Assembly (NCBI GenBank): GCA_022340615.1
Contig: JAJDNO010000007.1
Span: 1 to 64,000, forward strand
Length of the DNA stretch: 64,000 bases
Direction of reading: 5' to 3'
DNA from: Gallionella sp.
GTDB lineage: Bacteria > Pseudomonadota > Gammaproteobacteria > Burkholderiales > Gallionellaceae
Shown here: piece after piece, positions 45,470 through 55,711 of the stretch
Position numbering within the stretch: the stretch's first letter is position 1
How the letters are laid out: each line of letters begins with the position of its first letter
Translations under genes and position numbers: made by a program
Notes under the pieces: model-generated
Told to the model about the DNA's origin: nothing
The model's input: only the letters and a program-made list of their open reading frames with translations
Databases searched by the model: none

Positions 45470-45823
45470 GTGGAAACATTGGTTTGGGTAGTGCATGTTG
45501 TGACGGCAGTGGTGTTGATCGGCCTGGTGCTGATGCAGCACGGCAAAGGTGCCGATATGGGCGCGGCTTTTGGCACGGGTTCGGCAGGGAGCCTGTTCGG
45601 GTCCAGCGGTTCAGCAAATTTTCTCAGCCGTAGTACTGCAGTCGCAGCGACGCTGTTTTTCCTTACCAGCCTGTCGCTGACCTATCTGTATTCCCACCCC
45701 ACGCAGCAGCAGGGGTTGATGGATAAGGTAAATCCGGTTACCACTCAAGCCGCCCCGGTCGCCCCGGCGGCCAGCCCGACACAGACCAGCCCGGTCGATA
45801 ACTCGAAGGATATTCCTAAGTAA
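45470..45823 (+). CDS. secG: Protein translocase subunit SecG
   Basis: Small SecYEG subunit of 117 residues with two transmembrane segments: LVWVVHVVTAVVLIGLVLMQ and STAVAATLFFLTSLSLTYLY. GKGADMGAAFGTGSAGSLFGSSG lies between them. It starts with GTG at 45470. A Pro/Ala/Thr-rich tail follows the second helix. It lies 21 bp after tpiA. Confidence 0.95.
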   Translation: METLVWVVHVVTAVVLIGLVLMQHGKGADMGAAFGTGSAGSLFGSSGSANFLSRSTAVAATLFFLTSLSLTYLYSHPTQQQGLMDKVNPVTTQAAPVAPAASPTQTSPVDNSKDIPK

Positions 45824-45838
45824 TACATTCAGGGTTTT

Positions 45839-45925
<87 letters not shown>

Positions 45926-46031
45926 GAATTTAATAATTGGCCATACATTGGTCTGCCGTCAGGGCGATAAGAATAATATTTGATGGTTATGGGCTAGCTC
46001 ACAAATCATTTGCAAAGGGGGGAGAGATCCT

Positions 46032-46388
46032 ATGCTGGAAAATTATTTCCCGGTACTGCTGTTTATCTGCGTTGGCGTCGCGATGGGCGTCGTTCCCGTG
46101 GTATTGGGCAAACTGGCAGGCCCCAATCGCCCGGATGACAAGAAGCTGTCTCCCTATGAATGCGGTTTCGAGGCATTCGAGGATGCGCGCATGAAATTCG
46201 ATGTGCGCTACTACCTGGTCGCGATCCTGTTCATACTTTTCGATCTCGAAATTGCCTTCCTGTTCCCCTGGGCGATCGTACTGAAGGAGGTCGGTACGTT
46301 CGGTTTCGTCTCCATGATGATCTTTCTGGGAATTCTGGTCGTAGGCTTTGTCTATGAGTGGATTAGAGGGGCTTTGGAATGGGAGTAA
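46032..46388 (+). CDS. nuoA: NADH-quinone oxidoreductase subunit A
   Basis: Membrane subunit of complex I, 118 residues with three helices. [41 protein letters not shown] is the NuoA signature loop. A purine-rich site (GGGGGGAGAG) precedes the ATG. It is the first gene of the complete 14-gene nuo operon. Confidence 0.97.
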   Translation: MLENYFPVLLFICVGVAMGVVPVVLGKLAGPNRPDDKKLSPYECGFEAFEDARMKFDVRYYLVAILFILFDLEIAFLFPWAIVLKEVGTFGFVSMMIFLGILVVGFVYEWIRGALEWE

Positions 46389-46510
46389 CGGCATGACCGG
46401 AAATCAGTGGCTGCGCACAGCGCGGATCAAGCCTGCTGTCAGGGTTGGCCGGATGCCGGGCTTTCCGGGCTATACCAATTCACCCCGTCAAATATCGCAA
46501 GGGGACGGCA

Positions 46511-46987
46511 ATGAGCATTGAGGGCATTCTGGAAAAAGGGGTCGTGACCACGACCCTGGATACCATCATCAATTACACGCGCACCGGCTCACTGTGGCCG
46601 ATGACGTTCGGGCTGGCATGCTGCGCGGTGGAAATGATGCATGCTGGCGCGGCGCGATACGACCTGGACCGGTTCGGCGTGGTGTTTCGCCCCAGTCCCC
46701 GCCAATCGGATGTGATGATTGTGGCTGGAACGCTGTGCAACAAGATGGCGCCAGCGCTGCGCAAGGTCTACGACCAGATGGCCGAGCCGCGCTGGGTGAT
46801 CTCTATGGGTTCATGTGCGAATGGGGGCGGGTATTACCATTACTCGTACTCAGTAGTACGGGGCTGCGACCGGATTGTGCCGGTGGATGTGTATGTGCCA
46901 GGTTGTCCTCCGACCGCCGAAGCCCTGCTTTACGGCATCATACAGCTGCAGAAAAAAATCAAACGAACCAACACGATCGCGCGCTAG
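46511..46987 (+). CDS. nuoB: NADH-quinone oxidoreductase subunit B
   Basis: Carries cluster N2, the last [4Fe-4S] before ubiquinone. The 158-residue protein has the tandem cysteines in [34 protein letters not shown] and [14 protein letters not shown], giving all four ligands. ATG 46511 follows AAGGGGACGGCA; an in-frame start at 46445 is not supported. It is 122 bp after nuoA. Confidence 0.97.
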   Translation: MSIEGILEKGVVTTTLDTIINYTRTGSLWPMTFGLACCAVEMMHAGAARYDLDRFGVVFRPSPRQSDVMIVAGTLCNKMAPALRKVYDQMAEPRWVISMGSCANGGGYYHYSYSVVRGCDRIVPVDVYVPGCPPTAEALLYGIIQLQKKIKRTNTIAR

Positions 46988-46995
46988 GATGAACT

Positions 46996-47655
46996 ATGAC
47001 TGCTGAATTGGGTACCCTGCGTACCAACCTGACAGTTTCGTTCGGCGACAAGCTGGTCGGTCTGGAAGAAAAGCTCGGTGAATTGACTGTCGTGGTCAGG
47101 GCGGCGGATATGCTGGAAGTGCTGACGCGCATGCGCGATGAACCGGCGCTGCGCTTCGAGCAATTGATCGACCTGTGCGCGCTCGATTACTCGGCTTACG
47201 GCAGTGATGTTTCCGAGGCGGGTGCATATTACGGCACCGATTTTCCTGTCGCGGACCATCCTGCACACCCGCACCGGTTTGCGGTAGTCTACAACCTGCT
47301 TTCGGTAAGCCATAAGGCGCGTTTACGGGTTCGTGTCTTTGCCGAGGATGACGAGTTTCCTGTGCTGGCTTCGGTAATCGACATATGGCCGTCCGCGAAC
47401 TGGTACGAGCGCGAAGCGTTCGATCTGTATGGCGTGGTGTTCAGCGGCCACCCCGATCTGCGCCGCATCCTGACCGACTATGGCTTTGTCGGCAATCCGT
47501 TCCGCAAGGACTTCCCGCTGTCCGGAAATGTTGAAATGCGCTATGACCCCGAGCAGCAGCGTGTGGTGTATCAGCCTGTCTCGATCGATCCTCGCGAGGT
47601 GACGCCGCGCATCGTGCGCGAGGAACATTACGCGAGCAAACCGGAGAACGAGTAA
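46996..47655 (+). CDS. nuoC: NADH-quinone oxidoreductase subunit C
   Basis: 30-kDa peripheral-arm subunit, 219 residues. The signature [29 protein letters not shown] is followed by HPFRKDFPL-like [12 protein letters not shown]. It is separate from NuoD here, unlike the fused form of enterobacteria. Its TAA overlaps the nuoD start. Confidence 0.97.
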   Translation: MTAELGTLRTNLTVSFGDKLVGLEEKLGELTVVVRAADMLEVLTRMRDEPALRFEQLIDLCALDYSAYGSDVSEAGAYYGTDFPVADHPAHPHRFAVVYNLLSVSHKARLRVRVFAEDDEFPVLASVIDIWPSANWYEREAFDLYGVVFSGHPDLRRILTDYGFVGNPFRKDFPLSGNVEMRYDPEQQRVVYQPVSIDPREVTPRIVREEHYASKPENE

Positions 47656-48908
47656 TGGCTGAAATCAAGAACTACACCATGAACTTCGGGCCGCAGCACC
47701 CGGCCGCGCACGGGGTTCTGCGTCTGGTGCTGGAACTGGACGGCGAAGTTATAGAGCGCGCCGACCCGCACATCGGATTGCTGCACCGCGCCACCGAAAA
47801 ACTCGCTGAGCACAAGACTTTCCTGCAGGCGCTGCCCTATATGGACCGGCTGGATTACGTGTCAATGATGAGCAACGAGCATGCCTATGTACTGGCCGTA
47901 GAAAAACTGGCGGGTATCGAGGTGCCGTTGCGGGCTAAATATATCCGCGTAATGTTCGATGAAATCACCCGTCTGCTGAATCACCTGCTGTGGCTCGGGG
48001 CGCACGGACTGGATATCGGCGCGATGACCGTATTCCTGTATTGTTTCCGCGAACGTGAAGACCTGATGGATGCGTACGAAGCGGCTTCCGGCGCGCGCTT
48101 GCATGCCTCCTACTATCGCCCCGGCGGCGTGTATCGCGACCTGCCGGACAGCATGCCGCAATATCAGGCATCAAAAATCCATAATGCCGCGGCAGTCAAA
48201 AGACTCAACGAGAACCGCCAGGGTTCGTTGCTGGATTTTCTGGAAGACTTTACCGACCGCTTTCCCGGTTATGTCGATGAATATGAGACCCTGCTGACGG
48301 ATAACCGCATCTGGAAACAGCGCACCGTGGGCATCGGCGTTGTCACGCCGGAGCGCGCGCTGGCGCTCGGATTCACCGGACCAATGCTGCGCGGCTCCGG
48401 AATAGAGTGGGATTTGCGCAAGACCCAGCCGTACGAAGTATACGATCGACTGGATTTTGATATCCCGGTCGGAAATACCGGCGATACCTATGACCGATAT
48501 CTGGTACGGGTCGAGGAAATGAGGCAAAGCAACCGCATCATCAAACAATGCATAGCCTGGTTGCGCAACAACCCGGGCCCGGTGATGACCGGAAATCACA
48601 AGTTCGCACCGCCTGCGAGGGAATCCATGAAGGAAAACATGGAAGAACTGATTCACCATTTCAAGCTGTTCACCGAAGGGATGCATGTGCCTGCCGGCGA
48701 AGCATATGCAGCCGTCGAGCATCCCAAGGGCGAGTTCGGCATATACCTCGTTTCCGACGGGGCGAACAAGCCTTACCGCTTGAAGATACGCGCCCCTGGA
48801 TTTGCGCATATCGCCGCTCTTGACGAGATGGCGCGCGGCCACATGATCGCGGACGTGGTAACCATCATCGGCACACAGGACATCGTTTTTGGCGAGGTTG
48901 ACCGCTGA
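47655..48908 (+). CDS. nuoD: NADH-quinone oxidoreductase subunit D
   Basis: 49-kDa subunit forming the quinone site with NuoB. The 417-residue protein starts [26 protein letters not shown] and has [34 protein letters not shown]. It ends with the family [10 protein letters not shown]-type motif ([10 protein letters not shown]). Its stop codon is the first base of the repeat copy that separates it from nuoE. Confidence 0.97.
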   Translation: MAEIKNYTMNFGPQHPAAHGVLRLVLELDGEVIERADPHIGLLHRATEKLAEHKTFLQALPYMDRLDYVSMMSNEHAYVLAVEKLAGIEVPLRAKYIRVMFDEITRLLNHLLWLGAHGLDIGAMTVFLYCFREREDLMDAYEAASGARLHASYYRPGGVYRDLPDSMPQYQASKIHNAAAVKRLNENRQGSLLDFLEDFTDRFPGYVDEYETLLTDNRIWKQRTVGIGVVTPERALALGFTGPMLRGSGIEWDLRKTQPYEVYDRLDFDIPVGNTGDTYDRYLVRVEEMRQSNRIIKQCIAWLRNNPGPVMTGNHKFAPPARESMKENMEELIHHFKLFTEGMHVPAGEAYAAVEHPKGEFGIYLVSDGANKPYRLKIRAPGFAHIAALDEMARGHMIADVVTIIGTQDIVFGEVDR

Positions 48909-49051
48909 TGGATACCTCTAAAAACCCAAACTTCATCCCAACTGCTGTGTTGCTCATAAATTTTCTTGCTTACATATACCTCATATGCGGCGCTGCGAAA
49001 ATTTATTCGCGCCTTGCATTTGGGCGAATTTTGAATTTTTCGAGGCATCCA
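48908..49051 (+). repeat. MITE-like repeat, copy 1 (between nuoD and nuoE)
   Basis: A 144-bp segment that aligns without gaps to 57714-57857, with 28 differences by hand count (about 81% identity). Ends are inverted: ATGGATACCTC and the reverse complement of GAGGCATCCAT, each next to an A- or T-run. It carries an open 48-codon frame ([14 protein letters not shown]...) that overlaps the nuoD stop. Most differences between copies change amino acids, so it is probably not a selected protein. Nearly all of the nuoD-nuoE gap is this element. Confidence 0.8.
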
Positions 49052-49054
49052 TAA

Positions 49055-49534
49055 ATGTTATCCGGTCAGATACAAGAAAAAATCAACCGCGAGTTGAAGA
49101 AATATCCGGAGGACCAGAAGCAGTCGGCGGTGATGGCGGCGTTGCGCTTCGTGCAGGACGAGAAAGGCTGGATTGCCACGGACGACATGGCGGACATCGC
49201 CGCATATCTGGGCATGCCGCAGATGGCGGTTTACGAAGTGGCGACCTTCTATCACATGTATAACCTCAAGCCGATGGGCAGACATACGATTACGGTGTGC
49301 ACCAATCTGTCCTGCCAGCTGGGTGGCGCAAATGAAACGGTAGAGTACCTGAAGAAGAAGCTGGGCATCGATCTGGGCGAAGCGACCGCGGATGGAAAGT
49401 TCGGTTTGCGCGAGGGCGAGTGCATGGGTGCATGCGTTGATGCGCCGCTGTTTACCATCAGCAACAAGAAAATGTGCGGCCGCCTGACGCCGGAAAAGAT
49501 CGATCAAATATTAGCGGAGCTGGACCAATCATGA
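49055..49534 (+). CDS. nuoE: NADH-quinone oxidoreductase subunit E
   Basis: 24-kDa subunit with cluster N1a, 159 residues. The [2Fe-2S] ligands are in [10 protein letters not shown] (C-x4-C) and [10 protein letters not shown] (C-x3-C). The N-terminal helical region has [14 protein letters not shown]. Its TGA overlaps the nuoF ATG. The ribosome site lies at or just inside the end of the repeat element, which may affect its translation. Confidence 0.96.
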   Translation: MLSGQIQEKINRELKKYPEDQKQSAVMAALRFVQDEKGWIATDDMADIAAYLGMPQMAVYEVATFYHMYNLKPMGRHTITVCTNLSCQLGGANETVEYLKKKLGIDLGEATADGKFGLREGECMGACVDAPLFTISNKKMCGRLTPEKIDQILAELDQS

Positions 49535-50811
49535 ACAATATTGCCATGAACGGCCCGGTGATTTTTACCACAATGGATTTCGACCAGCCCTGGACGCTGG
49601 AAAACTACCTCAAGGCCGGCGGCTATCAGGCGTTGCGCAAGGTGCTGACCGAAAAGATGGCGCCGGACGCGATCATCGCCGAGGTCAAGGCATCGGCACT
49701 GCGCGGACGCGGCGGTGCGGGCTTTCCGACCGGCCTGAAGTGGAGTTTCATGCCGAAGGACTATGCCGGGGAAAAATACATCGTCTGCAATTCCGACGAA
49801 GGCGAGCCGGGTACCTGCAAGGACTGGGACATCCTGCGCTACAACCCGCATCTGCTGATCGAGGGCATGGCCATCGCCGCCTACGCGATGGGTGTGAAGA
49901 CCGGATACAACTATGTGCATGGCGAGATCTTCGAGGCATACGAGCGCATGGAGGAAGCCTGCGAACTGGCGCGTGCCGCAGGTTATCTCGGCGACAGCAT
50001 CATGGGCACCGACTTCAGCTTCGACCTGCACAACCATCTCGGCTACGGCGCGTATATCTGCGGCGAGGAAACGGCCTTGCTCGAATCCATCGAAGGCAAA
50101 AAAGGCCAACCGCGTTTCAAGCCGCCGTTCCCGGCCAGCTTCGGCCTGTATGGCAAGCCGACCACGATCAACAATACCGAGACTTTCGCCAGCATTCCCT
50201 ACATCATCAAGAATGGCGGACAGGCGTTTCTGAATCTGGGCAGGCCAAACAACGGCGGTACCAAGCTGTTTTCGGTTTCAGGGCATGTAAACAAGCCCGG
50301 CAACTTCGAGGTTCCGATGGGGACGCCGTTCAGAAAACTGCTGGAAATGGCCGGCGGAATGCGCGACGGGCGCAAACTGAAAGCCTGCATCCCGGGCGGC
50401 TCGTCGATGCCGGTGCTGCCAGGGGAAATCATGATGGATCTGGATATGGACTATGACTCGATTGCCAAGGCCGGTTCGATGCTGGGCACCGGTGCGGTGA
50501 TCATCATGGACGACACGACCTGCATGGTGCGTGCGCTGGAACGTTTGTCCTATTTCTATTACGAGGAATCCTGCGGTCAATGCACGCCGTGCCGGGAAGG
50601 CACTGGCTGGCTGTATCGCATACTGCACCGTATCGAGCATGGCGAGGGTCGCAAGGAAGATCTGGATTTGCTGTTGAGCATGGGCGAGAACATTGCCGGA
50701 CGAACGATCTGCGCACTGGGCGAGGCGGCAGTCTGGCCGGTTCAGGGCATGCTCAGGCATTTTCGCGACGAATTTGAATATCACATCGAACACAAGCGCT
50801 GCCTGGTATGA
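49531..50811 (+). CDS. nuoF: NADH-quinone oxidoreductase subunit F
   Basis: 51-kDa subunit: binds NADH and FMN and holds cluster N3. The 426-residue protein has [18 protein letters not shown] (nucleotide loop), [31 protein letters not shown]-like [15 protein letters not shown] and the cluster motif [18 protein letters not shown] 49531 overlaps the nuoE stop; the longer frame at 49474 runs inside nuoE. Confidence 0.97.
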   Translation: MNNIAMNGPVIFTTMDFDQPWTLENYLKAGGYQALRKVLTEKMAPDAIIAEVKASALRGRGGAGFPTGLKWSFMPKDYAGEKYIVCNSDEGEPGTCKDWDILRYNPHLLIEGMAIAAYAMGVKTGYNYVHGEIFEAYERMEEACELARAAGYLGDSIMGTDFSFDLHNHLGYGAYICGEETALLESIEGKKGQPRFKPPFPASFGLYGKPTTINNTETFASIPYIIKNGGQAFLNLGRPNNGGTKLFSVSGHVNKPGNFEVPMGTPFRKLLEMAGGMRDGRKLKACIPGGSSMPVLPGEIMMDLDMDYDSIAKAGSMLGTGAVIIMDDTTCMVRALERLSYFYYEESCGQCTPCREGTGWLYRILHRIEHGEGRKEDLDLLLSMGENIAGRTICALGEAAVWPVQGMLRHFRDEFEYHIEHKRCLV

Positions 50812-50828
50812 AATGGATTGGATGAGTA

Positions 50829-53198
50829 ATGATCAATATTGAAATTGATGGCAAGCCGGTCGAGGCGGAACGCGGTTCCACGGTGATGGACGCGGCGAAC
50901 AGCCTCGGCGTCTATATTCCGCATTTCTGCTATCACAAGAAACTTTCCATAGCGGCAAATTGCCGCATGTGTCTGGTCGAAATCGAGAAGGCGCCGAAGC
51001 CGATGCCCGCCTGCGCGACTCCGGTTGCGGAAGGCATGAAAGTGCGCACCCATTCGGAAATGGCGGTCAAGGCACAGAAGGGCGTGATGGAGTTCCTGCT
51101 GATCAATCATCCGCTCGATTGCCCGATCTGCGATCAGGGCGGGGAATGCGAGTTGCAGGACCTGGCCGTCGGTTACGGAGGCAGCGCATCGCGCTATCAC
51201 GAACCGAAGCGCAGCGTGATGCCGAAGGACATCGGCGAACTGATTTCCACCGAAGAGATGAACCGCTGCATCCAGTGCACGCGATGCGTGCGCTTCGGAC
51301 AGGAAATCGCCGGGATGATGGAACTGGGCATGGCGTTCCGCGGAGAACATTCCGAAATCATGACATTCGTGAACAACTCGGTGGATTCCGAACTGTCCGG
51401 CAACATGATCGACCTGTGTCCGGTCGGGGCGCTGACCAGCAAACCGTTCCGCTACACCGCGCGCAGCTGGGAGTTGTCGCGGCGCAAGTCGGTCAGCCCG
51501 CACGACGGCCTGGGTTCCAACCTGGCGGTGCAGGTCAAGGACAACCGGGTGATGCGTGTCGTGCCGATCGAGAACGAGGCCGTCAACGAATGCTGGATTT
51601 CCGACAGGGACCGGTTCAGCTATGAAGGGCTGAACGTGCCCGAGCGATTGACCAGGCCGATGCTCAAGCAGGACGGCAAGTGGATCGAAGTCGAATGGCA
51701 AGTCGCGCTGGAGTATGTCGCTAACGGCTTGCGCCAGATCGTGAGTTCGGCCGGAGCCGACCAGATAGCCGCTCTGGCGACGCCGCACAGCACACTGGAA
51801 GAACTTTATTTGCTGCAGAAGCTGGTGCGCGGTCTGGGCAGCGACAATGTTGATTTTCGTCTGCGCCAGTCGGATTTCAGCGCGGACGGCAAGCTTGCGG
51901 GTGCGCCCTGGCTGGGTATGCCGGTCGCGGACATCAATACCCGGGACCGTTTCCTGATCGTCGGCAGTTTCCTGCGCAAGGACCATCCGCTGCTGGCAAG
52001 CCGTGTGCGCCAGGCCGTCAAACGGGGCGCGCAGGCCAACATCGTGCATGCCAGCGACGACGATCTGCTGATGCCGGTTAAGAACAAGTCCATCGTCGCC
52101 CCGGACGAACTGGCGAGCAGCCTGGCGCAAATCCTGAATGCGCTGGCGACGGAAAAATCAGTCACGCTGTCCGGCGATATACAGAAAGTCGTCGCAGCCG
52201 TACAACCAACTGCGCAGGCGAGTGCGATTGCGCAAAGCCTGGCGAGCGGCGAGCGCGTCGCAGTATTGCTGGGTAATTTCGCGCAACAGCATCCTCAGTC
52301 GGCGCAGATCGCAATGCTGGCCGAGCAGATCGCGGCTTTGTGCGCCGCAACGTTCGGCTACCTGGGCGAAGCGGCGAACAGCGTTGGCGGCTACCTGGCC
52401 GGGGCGCTGCCATCCGGCGGGAAGGGCATGAATGCCGCGCAGATGCTGGCCGCGCCGCGCAAGGCTTATCTGCTGCTGAATGCCGAGGTGGAGCTCGATA
52501 TGCACGATCCGCAGCAGGCGATTGCTGCGATGCATGCTGCCGACATGGTGGTGGCCCTGTCCGCATACAAGCACCGCGCGGCCGAATATGCCGATGTGAT
52601 GCTGCCGATTGCGCCTTTCACCGAAACGTCTGGTACCTTTGTCAGCACCGAAGGCCGCGTGCAAAGTTTCAGGGGCGCGGTCAAGCCACTGGGCGAAGCG
52701 CGTCCTGCATGGAAGGTGCTGCGCGTACTGGGCAACCTGCTGCAGCTGCCGGGTTTCGATCAGGATTCCAGCGAGGCGGTGCGCGAAGAAATTTTGCCCG
52801 AGGGCGAGCAGGGCGTTGCCGGCAAGCTGAACAACCATATAGAGGGTGTCGCACTGAAACCCATTGCAGGCGGCAGCCAGGGCCTGCAGCGCGTCAGCGA
52901 TGTGCCGATCTACACTGCCGATGCAGTGGTACGGCGTGCTGCGGCGCTGCAGCTTACGAGTGATGCTGCAACCCCGTGCGTGGTGATGAACAGCGGCGAG
53001 TTGCGCAGGGTGGGCGTGCAGCCCGGCGATACCGTGCGGGTCAAACAGGGCAGCGCCAGCGTGCATCTGGAGGTGCGCGCGGATGACGGCATGCCAGCCG
53101 CCGCTGCGCGGGTGTCTGCAGGGCATCCTGCCACGGCTGGACTGGGTGCAATGTTCGGGGCGATCACCGTGGAACCGATAGCCGGAGAGCGGACATGA
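50829..53198 (+). CDS. nuoG: NADH-quinone oxidoreductase subunit G
   Basis: Largest peripheral subunit, 789 residues, with several Fe-S clusters. The N-terminal [2Fe-2S] domain has [37 protein letters not shown] is the second cluster region, and [16 protein letters not shown] with [15 protein letters not shown] forms a third. A degenerate molybdopterin-oxidoreductase domain follows. It is shorter than the enterobacterial form (about 900). It overlaps nuoH by 4 bp. Confidence 0.96.
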   Translation: MINIEIDGKPVEAERGSTVMDAANSLGVYIPHFCYHKKLSIAANCRMCLVEIEKAPKPMPACATPVAEGMKVRTHSEMAVKAQKGVMEFLLINHPLDCPICDQGGECELQDLAVGYGGSASRYHEPKRSVMPKDIGELISTEEMNRCIQCTRCVRFGQEIAGMMELGMAFRGEHSEIMTFVNNSVDSELSGNMIDLCPVGALTSKPFRYTARSWELSRRKSVSPHDGLGSNLAVQVKDNRVMRVVPIENEAVNECWISDRDRFSYEGLNVPERLTRPMLKQDGKWIEVEWQVALEYVANGLRQIVSSAGADQIAALATPHSTLEELYLLQKLVRGLGSDNVDFRLRQSDFSADGKLAGAPWLGMPVADINTRDRFLIVGSFLRKDHPLLASRVRQAVKRGAQANIVHASDDDLLMPVKNKSIVAPDELASSLAQILNALATEKSVTLSGDIQKVVAAVQPTAQASAIAQSLASGERVAVLLGNFAQQHPQSAQIAMLAEQIAALCAATFGYLGEAANSVGGYLAGALPSGGKGMNAAQMLAAPRKAYLLLNAEVELDMHDPQQAIAAMHAADMVVALSAYKHRAAEYADVMLPIAPFTETSGTFVSTEGRVQSFRGAVKPLGEARPAWKVLRVLGNLLQLPGFDQDSSEAVREEILPEGEQGVAGKLNNHIEGVALKPIAGGSQGLQRVSDVPIYTADAVVRRAAALQLTSDAATPCVVMNSGELRRVGVQPGDTVRVKQGSASVHLEVRADDGMPAAAARVSAGHPATAGLGAMFGAITVEPIAGERT

Positions 53199-54235
53199 TG
53201 GAATTGCTGAACACGCTTGAGCAGGCCGGTCAGAACCTGCTCGGGCCCGCCTGGCTGACGGTCTGGACACTGGTAAAAATCCTTGCGATCGTATTGCCGA
53301 TCATGGGCACGGTTGCCTACCTGACGCTGGCCGAACGCAAGGTGATCGGCTACATGCAGATCCGTATCGGGCCGAACCGCGTCGGCTATTTCGGATTGCT
53401 TCAGCCGATCGCCGACGGCGTGAAACTGTTCCTGAAGGAAATCATCATCCCGAGCGGGTCGAGCAAGTTCCTGTTCGTTATCGCACCGATCATGGCGCTT
53501 GCGCCGGCGCTTGCAGCCTGGGCGGTGGTGCCGTTCAACCAGGGTATGGCGCTGTCCAACGTCAATGCCGGACTGCTGTATATCCTGACCATGACCTCGC
53601 TGGGCGTATACGGCATCATCATCGCCGGCTGGGCGTCCAATTCCAAGTATGCATTCCTTGGCGCGGTGCGCTCCGCGGCGCAGATCGTGTCGTACGAAAT
53701 CGCGATGGGCTTCGCGCTGGTGTGCGTACTGATGGCTTCGCAAAGCATGAACATGACCGACATCGTGAACGGCCAGCACGGCCACTGGGGCGCGCTGAAC
53801 TGGTATGTTATTCCGCTGTTTCCGATGTTCATGGTTTACCTGATTTCCGGCGTCGCGGAAACCAACCGTGCACCGTTCGACATGGCCGAAGGCGAGTCGG
53901 AAATTGTCGCGGGTTTTCATGTGGAATATTCAGGCATGGCGTTTGCGCTGTTTTTCCTGGCCGAATATGCAAACATGATCCTGATCGCGTTTCTGACCTC
54001 GATCATGTTCCTGGGCGGATGGCTGTCGCCGGTGCCGTTCCTGCCGGACAGCTTCATCTGGCTGCTGGGCAAGGTCGCGTTCATCCTGTTCCTGTTCCTG
54101 TGGTTCCGTGCCACTTTCCCGCGTTATCGCTATGACCAGTTGATGCGCCTGGGCTGGAAGGTTTTCATCCCGCTTACCATCATCTGGGTGGTGGTGATCG
54201 CAGTCTGGATGCAGACCCGGTTCTGGGTCTGGTAA
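53195..54235 (+). CDS. nuoH: NADH-quinone oxidoreductase subunit H
   Basis: Membrane subunit shaping the quinone entry, 346 residues and about eight helices. Motifs: [33 protein letters not shown] and [27 protein letters not shown]. The start is ATGATG at 53195/53198 within the nuoG stop. Confidence 0.97.
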   Translation: MMELLNTLEQAGQNLLGPAWLTVWTLVKILAIVLPIMGTVAYLTLAERKVIGYMQIRIGPNRVGYFGLLQPIADGVKLFLKEIIIPSGSSKFLFVIAPIMALAPALAAWAVVPFNQGMALSNVNAGLLYILTMTSLGVYGIIIAGWASNSKYAFLGAVRSAAQIVSYEIAMGFALVCVLMASQSMNMTDIVNGQHGHWGALNWYVIPLFPMFMVYLISGVAETNRAPFDMAEGESEIVAGFHVEYSGMAFALFFLAEYANMILIAFLTSIMFLGGWLSPVPFLPDSFIWLLGKVAFILFLFLWFRATFPRYRYDQLMRLGWKVFIPLTIIWVVVIAVWMQTRFWVW

Positions 54236-54253
54236 AAGGCGGAGGAGACGAAT

Positions 54254-54742
54254 ATGCAATCGATCAAGAATTTCTTCAAGACCTTCCTGCTTTTCGAGCT
54301 TGTGAAGGGCATGGCGCTGACCGGGCGCTATTTCTTCGCGCGCAAGATCACGGTGCAGTTCCCGGAAGAAAAAACCCCGCAGAGCAACCGCTTCCGCGGG
54401 CTGCACGCGCTGCGCCGCTATGCGAACGGCGAAGAGCGCTGCATCGGCTGCAAACTGTGCGAGGCGGTCTGCCCGGCACTGGCGATCAAGATCGAGGTGG
54501 CCGAACGCGAGGACGGGACCCGGCGCACCACACAGTACGACATCGACCTGGTCAAGTGCATCTTCTGCGGTTTCTGCGAGGAGGCCTGTCCGGTGGATGC
54601 GATCGTCGAAACGCGCGTGTACGAATATCACGGCGAGAAGCGCGGCGACCTGTATTACACCAAGCCGATGCTGCTGGCGATGGGCGACAAATACGAAGCG
54701 CAGATCGCGGCCGACAGGACGCTGGACGCAAGGTACCGCTAG
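54254..54742 (+). CDS. nuoI: NADH-quinone oxidoreductase subunit I
   Basis: Carries clusters N6a and N6b, 162 residues. Two ferredoxin motifs are visible: [16 protein letters not shown] and [30 protein letters not shown] precedes them, as in the family. GGAGGAGACGAAT is the ribosome site. Confidence 0.97.
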   Translation: MQSIKNFFKTFLLFELVKGMALTGRYFFARKITVQFPEEKTPQSNRFRGLHALRRYANGEERCIGCKLCEAVCPALAIKIEVAEREDGTRRTTQYDIDLVKCIFCGFCEEACPVDAIVETRVYEYHGEKRGDLYYTKPMLLAMGDKYEAQIAADRTLDARYR

Positions 54743-54761
54743 CCGGCCTAACTGAGGCCGG
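54743..54761 (+). other. Intercistronic hairpin between nuoI and nuoJ
   Basis: CCGGCCT-AACTG-AGGCCGG: perfect 7-bp stem and 5-nt loop right after the nuoI stop, without a T-run. It probably affects message stability or processing rather than ending transcription. Confidence 0.5.
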
Positions 54762-54782
54762 ATCAAGAATTGAGGGCAAGTA

Positions 54783-55385
54783 ATGAATTTTGAAGCCATC
54801 GTGTTTTATATGTTTGCCGCACTGATCGTGTTCGCAGCGCTGGGCGTGATCACTGCGCGCAATCCGGTGCATGCTGTTCTGTTCCTGGTGCTGGCATTCA
54901 TCAGTTCGGCCGGGATATGGCTGCTGCTGGAAGCCGAATTCCTGGCCATCGCGCTGGTGCTGGTGTATGTCGGCGCGGTGATGGTGCTGTTCCTGTTCGT
55001 GGTGATGATGCTGGACATCAACTTGGTCAGGCTGCGCGAAGGATTCTGGCGCTGGTTGCCGTTCGGCGCGGGACTGGCCGGACTGATGGCTTTCGAGATG
55101 ATCTGGGTGCTGGGTTCGGAAAAATCGGCAGGGAGCGCGGTCGCTGTCCGGCACGCAGCCGATTACAGCAACACCAAAGTGCTCGGTCGTCTGCTCTACA
55201 CCGAGTATGTCTATCCGTTCGAGATTGCCGCGGTGATCTTGCTGGTTGCGATGGTGGCCGCGATTGCATTGACCTTGCGCCGCCGCAAGGATGCCAAGTC
55301 GCAGGTTGTCGCCGATCAGATTGCGGTCAAGAAAGCGGATCGCTTGCGCATCGTGCCGATGAAGTCCGCGCGCAACGACCAATAA
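54783..55385 (+). CDS. nuoJ: NADH-quinone oxidoreductase subunit J
   Basis: Membrane subunit, 200 residues with five helices. The conserved third-helix stretch [27 protein letters not shown] is clear. A soluble basic tail follows the last helix. It is 40 bp after nuoI, including the hairpin. Confidence 0.95.
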   Translation: MNFEAIVFYMFAALIVFAALGVITARNPVHAVLFLVLAFISSAGIWLLLEAEFLAIALVLVYVGAVMVLFLFVVMMLDINLVRLREGFWRWLPFGAGLAGLMAFEMIWVLGSEKSAGSAVAVRHAADYSNTKVLGRLLYTEYVYPFEIAAVILLVAMVAAIALTLRRRKDAKSQVVADQIAVKKADRLRIVPMKSARNDQ

Positions 55386-55401
55386 TAAGGGGGCGAAAAA
55401 C

Positions 55402-55707
55402 ATGATCACGTTGTCGCATTATCTGGTACTGAGTGCCGTGCTGTTCGCCATCAGCGTGGTCGGCATCTTTCTTAACCGCAAGAATCTGATTGTTCTGCTG
55501 ATGGCGATCGAAATGATGCTGCTGGCGGTGAACACCAACTTCCTCGCGTTTGCGCATTACCTGAATGACACTGCAGGACAGGTCTTCGTGTTCTTCATCC
55601 TGACCGTGGCTGCCGCCGAAGCTGCCATCGGACTGGCGATACTGGTGGTGCTGTTCCGCAACCTGAGCACGATCAATGTCGAAGATCTGGACAGTTTGAA
55701 AGGCTGA
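55402..55707 (+). CDS. nuoK: NADH-quinone oxidoreductase subunit K
   Basis: Membrane subunit, 101 residues with three helices and the two buried glutamates of proton transfer: [16 protein letters not shown] and [27 protein letters not shown] precedes the ATG; nuoL starts 4 bp later. Confidence 0.97.
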   Translation: MITLSHYLVLSAVLFAISVVGIFLNRKNLIVLLMAIEMMLLAVNTNFLAFAHYLNDTAGQVFVFFILTVAAAEAAIGLAILVVLFRNLSTINVEDLDSLKG

Positions 55708-55711
55708 CGGG

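Noticed and set aside
46393-46521. 42-codon frame between nuoA and nuoB
   Set aside because: No ribosome site, low-complexity product and overlap with the nuoB start; judged to be spacer.
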